A DNA stretch of 64,000 nt. It comes from Arthrobacter sp. ZGTC131 (GTDB lineage Bacteria > Actinomycetota > Actinomycetes > Actinomycetales > Micrococcaceae). The position numbers were made by a program, and so were the translations under genes. Below the pieces are notes generated by a model. It did not search any database, was not told the origin of the DNA, and saw nothing but the letters and a program-made list of their open reading frames with translations. Position 1 is the first letter of the stretch; every line of letters begins with the position of its first letter. Below are positions 30,722 to 38,057 of the stretch, piece after piece. Where the stretch lies: the NCBI RefSeq assembly GCF_002929275.1, contig NZ_PJIK01000001.1, forward strand, positions 434,001 through 498,000, in the 5' to 3' direction.

Positions 30722-31234
30722 TCAGTACCGGCTGGCCGCCTGCGGGTTGGCCGCCAGTTCGGCTTCAACTTCGGCATGGAACTTCTTCTCCACGATGAAG
30801 GACAGGAACGGCACCACGCCGCCGAGGGCCAGCAGGATCATCTTGGCGAACGGCCAGCGCATCAGCGTCCAGAGCCGGAAATTCGACATGAGGTACACCA
30901 CGTACATCCAGCCGTGGACAATGAGCACCGCCACGGACACGTTGAATCCGTTGAGCACGCCCTTGGGCTCCGCGTCCGCGAAACCGAACCCGAACGGCTG
31001 GCCCGTCACGGCGTTGGTTCCGCCCGCGAACAGGTACTGGCCAAAGGCGTAGCGCGCCACCAGCTCCGCACAGAGCAGCAGGAGCATGGCGCCAGTGAGG
31101 TATGCCATGACCTTGTAGAACTTCAGGGCCGAGCGAATCTGTGCTTCTGTTCCGCCGAAGCGTCGCTTCTTCGCGGCTCCTGAGCCCGTCTGGTTCGACG
31201 GCTGCGGCTGGATGGCAGGCTTGGGTTCGATCAT
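30722..31234 (-). CDS. DUF3817 membrane protein
   Basis: Membrane protein (170 aa) with three clear hydrophobic segments in the layout of DUF3817: RSALKFYKVMAYLTGAMLLLL, then GFNVSVAVLIVHGWMYVVYL, then WPFAKMILLALGGVVPFLSF followed by the conserved EKKFHAEV. The first 30 residues are disordered (Pro/Gln-rich, then KKRRFGG). Function unknown. Its ATG overlaps the SURF1 stop by 4 nt and AAAAGG stands upstream, so it is the second gene of a SURF1-DUF3817 operon, which hints at a link to respiratory membranes. Confidence 0.85.
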   Translation of the reverse strand: MIEPKPAIQPQPSNQTGSGAAKKRRFGGTEAQIRSALKFYKVMAYLTGAMLLLLCAELVARYAFGQYLFAGGTNAVTGQPFGFGFADAEPKGVLNGFNVSVAVLIVHGWMYVVYLMSNFRLWTLMRWPFAKMILLALGGVVPFLSFIVEKKFHAEVEAELAANPQAASRY

Positions 31235-32112
31235 GGCTGTACCTTTTGTTGGGTGGGGTCTTGTTGGGTCGTGTCCGGCTGCTTTGCTTCCGGCTGGGCG
31301 GTGCCTTCCGGCGCGAACTCGCCGCCGTCGTCTTCGTCTTCGTCTTCCTCGATGCTGCGCCGGTAGTCATCCTTGACCAGCCGCCACCAGATGAAGAGGG
31401 CGAACCCGGCGAAGACGATCCACTCCACCGAGTAGAAGAGATTCAGCCAGTTGACTTTGGGGGGCGGCGGCTGCGCGCCGATGCTCAGCGGCTGCAGGCC
31501 GCTGCCGGCGGCGGCACCGACGGCGGACGTTCCGGAGATTTCGGCGGTGGCCGCAACAAAGGCCGGGTAGCTGCTGACGTTCCAGATGTTGATGAGTTCG
31601 GCGACCGAGACGGCGGAAGCCTGCCCCGGTGCGGGTGCCAAATTGGGTACAGGCGCCTCGGACGGCAGGAGCCGTCCGGTCAGCCGGATAGTGCCCGACG
31701 GCGGGTCAGCGGCTTCGGCGGGATCGGCGATCCATCCGCGCGCCACCGGTATCCACGTTTCCGGGGAGGCGGCGGCGCCCTTGAGCACGGGGGCATCCGC
31801 GACGGCGAAGGCCGTCACCACCCAGTATCCGGTCTTGCCGTCCTTGAGCCGGCCCGGAACGAGGACCTGCTTGGAGCGGTCATAAGTGCCCGTGGCGGTC
31901 ACCATCTGGTCGGCCACCGAGCCCCGGAAGAATTCGCCGGGTTTCAGGGTGTCGGTGAGGCTCTTGACTTCCTCGGTGGTGGGGCTGACAGGCACCTCGG
32001 GCTGGGTGGACCGGCCGAACTGCCACTGGCTCAGCAGCACGAAGACACCCGAAATGACGATCGCAAACACGAGGCCTGCGATCCACCGGGGCTGGAGGGC
32101 TGTTTTCCACAC
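31231..32112 (-). CDS. SURF1 family cytochrome oxidase assembly protein
   Basis: SURF1-type protein (293 aa) that helps assemble cytochrome c oxidase, probably at the haem a3 step. Two membrane anchors flank an extracytoplasmic domain: RWIAGLVFAIVISGVFVLLSQWQFGR at the N-terminus (here containing the conserved WQFGR) and YSVEWIVFAGFALFIWWRLV near the C-terminus. The domain core has FRGSVADQMVTATGTYDRSKQVLVPGR and WIPVARGWI. The C-terminus is acidic, then Gln/Thr-rich. The GTG start lies 6 nt after TACGGT. It is the first gene of the operon with the DUF3817 gene. Confidence 0.9.
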   Translation of the reverse strand: MWKTALQPRWIAGLVFAIVISGVFVLLSQWQFGRSTQPEVPVSPTTEEVKSLTDTLKPGEFFRGSVADQMVTATGTYDRSKQVLVPGRLKDGKTGYWVVTAFAVADAPVLKGAAASPETWIPVARGWIADPAEAADPPSGTIRLTGRLLPSEAPVPNLAPAPGQASAVSVAELINIWNVSSYPAFVAATAEISGTSAVGAAAGSGLQPLSIGAQPPPPKVNWLNLFYSVEWIVFAGFALFIWWRLVKDDYRRSIEEDEDEDDGGEFAPEGTAQPEAKQPDTTQQDPTQQKVQP

Positions 32113-32118
32113 CCCTTA

Positions 32119-32124
32119 ACCGTA
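32119..32124 (-). promoter_or_regulatory. -10 hexamer of the SURF1 gene
   Basis: TACGGT, six bases (TAAGGG), then the GTG at 32112. Confidence 0.5.
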
Positions 32125-32170
32125 CTTCGTCCCCGTGTAGAACAACGAAACGGGCTGCCTGGAAACGGCC

Positions 32171-32288
32171 TAGAGTGGGGCAGCAGGGTCCCTACGTGGC
32201 GACGGAGTCGACACGAAAGGGCCTGCCCCTAGAGTGGGCCAGCAGGGTCCCTACGTGGCGACGGAGTCGACACGAAAGGGCCTGCCCC
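32171..32288. repeat. two tandem 59-bp units with hairpin-forming ends
   Basis: Units at 32171-32229 and 32230-32288 differ at one base (position 10, G versus C). Each starts TAGAGTGG and ends CCTGCCCC; GGGGCAG and CTGCCCC near the two ends of the first unit can pair, and CGACGGAGTCG inside gives a second small stem. They fill most of the gap between the SURF1 gene and the PTS IIA gene. They could act as terminators of the PTS gene or be copies of a dispersed intergenic element; no protein is encoded. Confidence 0.85.
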
Positions 32289-32293
32289 AATCC

Positions 32294-32782
32294 CTAGTGG
32301 TCGAAGAAAACCAGGCTTGAGTTGATCAGTTCCGCAATGACTTCGGCATCGTAGGCGCGGCGCAGCGATTCCCGGAAGGACTCCTTGGACAGCGACCTTG
32401 CCAGGGTGGCGAGCACCTCAAGGTGGTCCGAGAATGAGCTGGCCGGGGTGGCGATGAGCAGAACAACGGTGGCCGGGCCGTCCGAGGCCCCGAAATCGAG
32501 GGCCCTGCCGTACTTGGTGATGCCGACGGCGATGGAGGTCCGGGAGACAAATTCACTGCGGGCGTGCGGGAGGCCCACGCCCCCGGGAAGCCCGGTGGCG
32601 AGCTGGTGTTCACGTGCGTTGACGTGCCCCAGGAAGCCCTCGAGGTCCGAGACGCGTCCGGCAGCGTACAGCGTCCGCGCCAGCTGGGTTGCAGCGTCTG
32701 CCTTGTTTGCCGCGTCCAGCTCCAGAATCACCATCTCCGGTGTGGTGAGTTCGGCATCGTAACGGTCCAGTGGTTCCGCCAA
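32294..32782 (-). CDS. PTS EIIA component, fructose/mannitol type
   Basis: Soluble phosphoryl carrier (162 aa) of the EIIA-Fru class. The phosphorylated histidine lies in GVGLPHARSEFV, preceded by HVNAREHQLATGLPGG; FLIATPA-like core is seen as VVLLIATPASSFSDHLEVLATLA. The start is taken as TTG at 32782 because GAAGGGA stands 6 nt before it; there is no ATG until much later. No EIIB or EIIC is nearby, so it may serve a transporter encoded elsewhere or act in regulation. It lies downstream of glpD by 52 nt in the same direction. Confidence 0.83.
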   Translation of the reverse strand: MAEPLDRYDAELTTPEMVILELDAANKADAATQLARTLYAAGRVSDLEGFLGHVNAREHQLATGLPGGVGLPHARSEFVSRTSIAVGITKYGRALDFGASDGPATVVLLIATPASSFSDHLEVLATLARSLSKESFRESLRRAYDAEVIAELINSSLVFFDH

Positions 32783-32834
32783 GTGGTGTCCCTTCAGTGA
32801 GGCCCGGAGCCCCAATTCCGCGGCGGTTGTGGTC

Positions 32835-34586
32835 TCAGCGCAACGGGACGATGTCTTCCACGCCCAGCCGGGCAGCATCCGCGGACTCGTCGTCCGGCTG
32901 CTGCTGGCTGAGCCGTTCGGCTTCCACCCGCGCAAGGTAATGCGTGATTTCGCTTTCCCGCTGCGCATCGCTCCAGCCAAGAACTTCTCCCATAAGCTTA
33001 GCGACTACCGGAGCGGCAGACACACCCCGGTCCCACGACTCAATGGAAATGCGGGTGCGCCGGGTCAGGACGTCGTTGACGTGCCGTGCGCCTTCGTGGG
33101 TTGCCGCGTACACGGCCTCGGCATGCAGGTAGTCGTCAGCCCCCGGCAGCGGCTCCGCGAGCTCGGGCCTCTCATGGATAAGGGCCAGCACCTCGGTAGT
33201 CATGGACCCGTAGCGGTTCAGCAGGTGCTCAACCCTCGCCACGTGCACGCCCGTTTCCTCTGCGGTGCGGTTGCGGCGGTTCCAGGCGGCCCTGAACCCG
33301 GTGGCGCCCAGCAGCGGCACGGACTCAGTGCAGCTCGGAGGAACGCGTTCGTCCATGCTGCGGCTGGCTTCATCAACGGCGTCCTTGGCCATGACCCGGT
33401 ACGTGGTCCATTTGCCGCCCGCCACCACCACAAGCCCCGGCACGGGATGGGCCACGATGTGTTCGCGGGACAGCTTGGCTGTGGAGTCGTTCTCCCCGGC
33501 AAGAAGGGGCCGCAAGCCGGCGTAGACGCCTTCGACGTCCTCCCGGGTGAGCGGACGCTTGAGGACCTTGTTCACATGCTCAAGAAGGTAGTCAATGTCC
33601 TTGCTCGATGCCGCGGGATGGGCCTTGTCCAGGTGCCAGTCTGTGTCCGTGGTGCCGATGATCCAGTGCCGCCCCCACGGGATGACGAACAGCACGGATT
33701 TCTCCGTGCGCAGGATGAGGCCCACGGTCGACTGGAAGCGGTCGCGGGGCACCACCAGGTGGATCCCCTTGGAGGCGCGGACCTTGAGCTGGCCGCGCTC
33801 GGTCACCATGGCCTGGGTCTCGTCCGTCCAGACGCCCGTGGCGTTGATCACCTGTTTGGCCCGGATGTTGAAAGTGGTACCGTCCTCATGGTTGACCGCC
33901 TTGGCCCCCACCACGCGTTCACCCTCGCGGAGGAAATTTACCACCGCCACCTGGTTGACGGCGTGGGCCCCGTAATAGGCCGCGGTGCGGATGAGGTTGG
34001 CCACGTACTTGGCGTCGTCCACCTGGCCGTCGTAGTAACGGATGGAGCCCACGAAGGCGTCGTCTTTCAGGCTTGGCGCCGCCCGCAGCGTGCCGCGCCG
34101 GCTCAGGTGCTTGTGGAAGGGAACTCCGCGCTTGTGGCCTCCCGAAATGGACATGGCGTCGTACAGCGCAATGCCCGCCCCGATGTAGGGGCGTTCCAGG
34201 AACGGCTTGGTCAGCGGATACAGGAACGGAACGGGACGTGCGAGGTGGGGTGCAAGTTCGGATAGGAGCAGGCCGCGTTCCTGCAGGGCCTCCTTGACGA
34301 GCCCGAAGTCAAGCATTTCGAGGTAGCGGAGGCCGCCGTGAATCAGCTTGGAAGAGCGCGATGACGTCCCGGCCGCCCAGTCGTTTGCCTCCACGATGCC
34401 CACGTTCAGGCCTCGGGTCACTGCGTCGAGGGCGGTGCCGGTCCCTACGATCCCGCCGCCGACGACGAGGATGTCCAGTTCCTTGCCCGGCTCCGTGGTG
34501 GCCTTGAGCGCCGCGAGCGAAGCCTCCCGTGCCTCGGGCCCTAAGGCTCCCTTGCTCGCCTCTGCACCTTCAGCAAAACCGGTCAT
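32835..34586 (-). CDS. glpD: glycerol-3-phosphate dehydrogenase (FAD)
   Basis: Membrane-associated FAD enzyme (583 aa) that oxidises glycerol 3-phosphate to dihydroxyacetone phosphate and passes electrons to the quinone pool. The N-terminal Rossmann motif is ILVVGGGIVGTGTALDAV; other family marks are GTSSRSSKLIHGGLRYLE, GVPFHKHLSRRGTL, VINATGVWTDE and the C-terminal helical DAO_C domain (HEGARHVNDVLTRRTRIS). The ATG at 34586 has GGGAGG about 6 nt upstream. No glycerol facilitator or kinase gene lies next to it. Confidence 0.94.
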   Translation of the reverse strand: MTGFAEGAEASKGALGPEAREASLAALKATTEPGKELDILVVGGGIVGTGTALDAVTRGLNVGIVEANDWAAGTSSRSSKLIHGGLRYLEMLDFGLVKEALQERGLLLSELAPHLARPVPFLYPLTKPFLERPYIGAGIALYDAMSISGGHKRGVPFHKHLSRRGTLRAAPSLKDDAFVGSIRYYDGQVDDAKYVANLIRTAAYYGAHAVNQVAVVNFLREGERVVGAKAVNHEDGTTFNIRAKQVINATGVWTDETQAMVTERGQLKVRASKGIHLVVPRDRFQSTVGLILRTEKSVLFVIPWGRHWIIGTTDTDWHLDKAHPAASSKDIDYLLEHVNKVLKRPLTREDVEGVYAGLRPLLAGENDSTAKLSREHIVAHPVPGLVVVAGGKWTTYRVMAKDAVDEASRSMDERVPPSCTESVPLLGATGFRAAWNRRNRTAEETGVHVARVEHLLNRYGSMTTEVLALIHERPELAEPLPGADDYLHAEAVYAATHEGARHVNDVLTRRTRISIESWDRGVSAAPVVAKLMGEVLGWSDAQRESEITHYLARVEAERLSQQQPDDESADAARLGVEDIVPLR

Positions 34587-34674
34587 GACAGGCCTCCCTA
34601 CTCGCCGACGTTGTAGATCCTTAGACTACTTCCAACCTCCGCCGATGGGCAGGGTGCGGCCAGGGCGGCAGGGG

Positions 34675-35811
34675 TCAGTTGCCGGCGTAGGGAGACACCA
34701 CGACGTCGACCCGCTGGAATGCCTTCAGGTCCGAGTAGCCGGTGGTGGCCATGGAACGCCGCAGCGCGCCGATGAGGTTCGAGGCGCCGTTGGTGTGGTG
34801 GCCCGGGCCGAAGAGCACTTCCTCGAGCGGGCCCACGGTGCCGACGTTGACCCTGTCGCCGCGGGGAAGCTCCAGGTGGTGCGCCTCCTGGCCCCAGTGC
34901 CAGCCCCTGCCCGGCGCCTCTTCGGCGCGGGCCAGGGCGCTGCCCAGCATGACGGCGTCGGCTCCCATCGCGATCGCCTTGACGATGTCGCCCGAGGCGC
35001 CCATGCCGCCGTCGGCAATCACGTGCACGTAGCGTCCGCCGGACTCGTCCATGTAGTCGCGGCGCGCGGCAGCGACGTCGGAAATGGCGGACGCCATGGG
35101 CGAGTGGATGCCCAGCGCGCGGCGCGTGGTGGTGGTTGCGCCTCCGCCGAAGCCCACCAGCACGCCGGCCGCGCCGGTGCGCATCAGGTGCAGGGCGGGG
35201 GTGTATCCGGCGGCGCCGCCCACGATGACGGGGACGTCGAGTTCATAGATGAACTGCTTCAGGTTCAGTGGTTCGCGGTCTTTCGAAACGTGCTCTGCGG
35301 AGACCGTGGTTCCGCGGATCACAAAGATGTCGACGCCGGCCGCGAGCACGGTCTTGTAGTGCTCCTGGGTGCGCTGCGGAGTGAGGGAACCCGCCACGGT
35401 GATGCCGGCGGCGCGGATTTCCGCCAGGCGGGAGGTGATCAGGTCCGGCTGGATGGGTGCCTGGTAGAGCTCCTGCATCCGGCGGGTGACTGCGGGGCTG
35501 TTGGTCTCGTCCTCAAGCGCGGCGATCTGGTCCAGTACGGACTGTGGATCCTCATACCGGGTCCAGAGGCCCTCGAGGTCAAGGACGCCGAGTCCGCCGA
35601 GGCGCCCCAGGGCGATGGCTGTGGCGGGCGACATGGCGGAATCCATGGGCGCGGCAATGACGGGCATATCGAACTTGTAGGCATCGATCTGCCACGAGAC
35701 GGAGACATCCTTGGGGTCACGCGTACGACGGTTGGGGATGATCGCGATGTCATCCAGGGAGTAGGCACGACGCCCACGCTTGCCACGGCCAATCTCAATC
35801 TCGTAAGTCAC
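34675..35811 (-). CDS. guaB3: GuaB3 family IMP dehydrogenase-related protein
   Basis: TIM-barrel protein (378 aa) of the actinobacterial GuaB3 family, without CBS domains. It starts MTYEIEIGRGKRGRRAYSLD, as GuaB3 proteins do. The IMP-binding loop that reads GPGSICTT in true IMP dehydrogenases is GFGGGATTTTR here, so the catalytic cysteine is replaced by Thr; HVIADGGMGASGDIVKAIAMG and GADAVMLGSALA are kept. Its reaction in actinobacteria is not settled; classical IMP dehydrogenase chemistry seems unlikely without the cysteine. The GTG start lies 6 nt after TAAAGT. It sits between guaA and guaB, as in mycobacteria. Confidence 0.9.
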   Translation of the reverse strand: MTYEIEIGRGKRGRRAYSLDDIAIIPNRRTRDPKDVSVSWQIDAYKFDMPVIAAPMDSAMSPATAIALGRLGGLGVLDLEGLWTRYEDPQSVLDQIAALEDETNSPAVTRRMQELYQAPIQPDLITSRLAEIRAAGITVAGSLTPQRTQEHYKTVLAAGVDIFVIRGTTVSAEHVSKDREPLNLKQFIYELDVPVIVGGAAGYTPALHLMRTGAAGVLVGFGGGATTTTRRALGIHSPMASAISDVAAARRDYMDESGGRYVHVIADGGMGASGDIVKAIAMGADAVMLGSALARAEEAPGRGWHWGQEAHHLELPRGDRVNVGTVGPLEEVLFGPGHHTNGASNLIGALRRSMATTGYSDLKAFQRVDVVVSPYAGN

Positions 35812-35817
35812 GTGACC

Positions 35818-35823
35818 ACTTTA
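35818..35823 (-). promoter_or_regulatory. -10 hexamer of guaB3
   Basis: TAAAGT, six bases (GGTCAC), then the GTG at 35811. Confidence 0.5.
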
Positions 35824-35891
35824 CTTGACCTTGCGGGTTGGGGCCGATGAGGGCCAGACGGGCCAGACAGGAACTGACAGTTCACACTCTA

Positions 35892-35919
35892 TTGACTGCT
35901 TTTGTCAACGGTTTACAGA
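35892..35919 (+). promoter_or_regulatory. promoter of the subtilase gene
   Basis: TTGACT (35892-35897), 16 nt, TACAGA (35914-35919) in an AT-rich stretch. TTGAC is mirrored by GTCAA at 35904-35908, a possible operator inside the spacer. About 110 nt of leader precede the start codon. Confidence 0.5.
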
Positions 35920-36033
35920 ACTTGAAAATAGACCTAAGTTAGCTCTCGGTTACCGGCTGACACGCCTGGTGGCCGCTTTTCACTCCACCCAACTTCGGGC
36001 TACCCCTGTGCCCGATGCGAGAAAGCAGATCCA

Positions 36034-37944
36034 ATGGGAAGAGCATCAACGGCCAGGAGCACCCGCGTCCTGGCCCTATCGCTGTCGGCGGTCGTCGGCA
36101 CCTTGGCCTTCACCGCTTCGCCCGCTTCCGCCAACCCTGGAGCAGCCGACAGCACCACACGCAGCACGGTGGCCGTGCAGGAGCCGGCCGCCGACGAGGC
36201 CTACACGAGGTTCATCGTGGGCTTCACGAAAGACGCGGCCAACGCCACGCCGAAGGGCAGGGCCAATGCCTGGGGCAAGGCGGCCCGGGACCAGGGCGTG
36301 AGCGTAAAGGAGCTGCGGACCCTGGCCACCGGCGGCACCCTGATCGGAGCTGACAAACCGCTCTCCGGCCAGGCCGCCGAGGATTTCATGGCTGCGATTG
36401 CTGCATCCGGGGCTGTGCATTCAGTGGAGCCCGACGCCCGCATGAGGGCGGTACTGACTCCCGACGACACCCGTTATAGCGAGCAATGGGACTTCACCGC
36501 CGCCAACGGCATGCGGATCCCGGGAGCGTGGGATGTTGCCACGGGAACCGGCGTGACCGTGGCGGTGATCGACACCGGAATCACAGCCCACCCGGACCTC
36601 GACGCCAACGTGCTCCCAGGCTATGACTTCGTCTCGGATGCCACGGCAGCACGTGACGGCAACGGCCGGGATGCCAACGCCCAGGACCAGGGCGACTGGT
36701 ACGCGGCAGGCGAATGTGGACAGCCCACCGCCGGGAACTCCTCCTGGCACGGCACGCACGTGGCCGGAACCGTCGCCGCCGTCACCGCGAATGCCACCGG
36801 AGTGGCCGGCGTAGCCCCCGGATCCAAGATGGTCCCGGTGCGGGTGCTGGCCAAGTGCGGCGGATCCCTGTCGGACATCGCCGACGCCATCGTCTGGGCA
36901 TCGGGCGGAACCGTTGCCGGCATCCCGGCCAACGCCAACCCCGCCAGGGTCATCAACATGAGCCTCGGCGGCTCGGGCGCATGCGGCACCACGTACCAGG
37001 CGGCCATCGACTCCGCCGTTTCCCGCGGTACCACTGTGGTGGTTGCGGCTGGCAACAGCAACCAGGATGCGTCCGGCTTCCGGCCCGCCAATTGCGGCAA
37101 TGTGGTGAGCGTGGCGGCCAGTAACCCCAGCGGCACGCTGTCCTATTACTCCAACTATGGCGCCGCCGTGGACCTGACAGCCCCCGGCGGCGACGTCCGG
37201 GTGGCCGGAGGGGGCATTCTCTCCACCATCAACACCGGCACCACCACGCCCGGCGCGGCTGGCTACGCCAACTACCAGGGCACGTCCATGGCCTCCCCGC
37301 ACGTGGCGGGCCTGGCGGCCCTGATGAAGTCCAAGACGGCGTCCCTCACTCCCGCGCAGGTGGAATCAACCCTGAAGCAGGGCACGCGGGCCATGCCCGG
37401 CGGCTGCACCACCGGCTGCGGGGCGGGGCTGTCCGACGCCACCAAGACCATGGGACTGCTGGGCGGAACCCCACCGCCGCCGCCGGCGGGAAACCTGCTG
37501 CTGAACCCCGGATTCGAGGATGGTGCAGTCTCCTGGACCTCCGATCATGCCGACACTTTTGAGACCGGGGCAAACGCCCGGACCGGGACCCGCTTCGCCG
37601 GCCTCAACGGCTGGGGCCAGGCAACCTCCTACAAGCTGGACCAGGCCTTCGCCGTCCCGGCGGCGGTATCCGGCGCGTCGCTGTCCTTCCACCTGAAGGT
37701 ACTGTCTGACGAAACCACGCCCAACAAGGTCTACGACACGCTCAAGGTCCAGGTCATCAGCGGCGGCGTGACAACGACGCTCGCCACGTACTCCAACCTC
37801 AACAAATCCTCCGGGTATGTGCAGAAGCAACTGGATTTGAGTGCCTACAAGGGGCAGAGCGTCACGCTCAGGTTCCTGGGAGCCGAGGATTCATCCCTGC
37901 AAACGCTCTTCGCCATCGATGACACATCGGTGACCACCTCGTAG
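36034..37944 (+). CDS. secreted S8 family serine protease (subtilase)
   Basis: Secreted subtilisin-like protease (636 aa). Signal peptide: RSTRVLALSLSAVVGTLAF ending ASPASA-NP (about residue 34). An I9-type propeptide follows (YTRFIVGFTKD to about residue 130). The catalytic domain has Asp180 in AVIDTGI, His239 in WHGTHVAGT, Asn341 in AAGNSN and Ser418 in GTSMASPH, so the triad and oxyanion Asn are complete. Paired cysteines (CGTTYQ, NCGN, GCTTGCG) suggest disulfides, usual in extracellular proteases. After a GGTPPPPPAG linker, residues about 487-636 form a beta-sandwich domain (NLLLNPGFEDGAVSWTS) probably for carbohydrate or wall binding. A promoter lies at 35892-35919. Confidence 0.94.
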   Translation: MGRASTARSTRVLALSLSAVVGTLAFTASPASANPGAADSTTRSTVAVQEPAADEAYTRFIVGFTKDAANATPKGRANAWGKAARDQGVSVKELRTLATGGTLIGADKPLSGQAAEDFMAAIAASGAVHSVEPDARMRAVLTPDDTRYSEQWDFTAANGMRIPGAWDVATGTGVTVAVIDTGITAHPDLDANVLPGYDFVSDATAARDGNGRDANAQDQGDWYAAGECGQPTAGNSSWHGTHVAGTVAAVTANATGVAGVAPGSKMVPVRVLAKCGGSLSDIADAIVWASGGTVAGIPANANPARVINMSLGGSGACGTTYQAAIDSAVSRGTTVVVAAGNSNQDASGFRPANCGNVVSVAASNPSGTLSYYSNYGAAVDLTAPGGDVRVAGGGILSTINTGTTTPGAAGYANYQGTSMASPHVAGLAALMKSKTASLTPAQVESTLKQGTRAMPGGCTTGCGAGLSDATKTMGLLGGTPPPPPAGNLLLNPGFEDGAVSWTSDHADTFETGANARTGTRFAGLNGWGQATSYKLDQAFAVPAAVSGASLSFHLKVLSDETTPNKVYDTLKVQVISGGVTTTLATYSNLNKSSGYVQKQLDLSAYKGQSVTLRFLGAEDSSLQTLFAIDDTSVTTS

Positions 37945-37983
37945 GGACGCCTTGGGTCAGGTGCCATAAGGTTCTGTCAGGTC

Positions 37984-38008
37984 GCCGGCCGCGCACTGCG
38001 CGGCCGGC
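37984..38008. terminator. stem-loop between the convergent protease and ABC genes
   Basis: GCCGGCCGCGC-ACT-GCGCGGCCGGC is an 11-bp perfect stem with a three-base loop, 40 nt after the protease stop and 50 nt beyond the ABC gene stop on the other strand. The tail is weak in T, but the position suits bidirectional termination. Confidence 0.6.
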
Positions 38009-38057
38009 GGTTTCCGCTCTCTGCTTTCTGCCGGAGCCGTCAGTCCGGAAGCCGACT

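Noticed and set aside
32171-32288. CRISPR-like array in the 59-bp repeats
   Set aside because: Only two units, directly abutting with no spacer, and no cas genes in the window.
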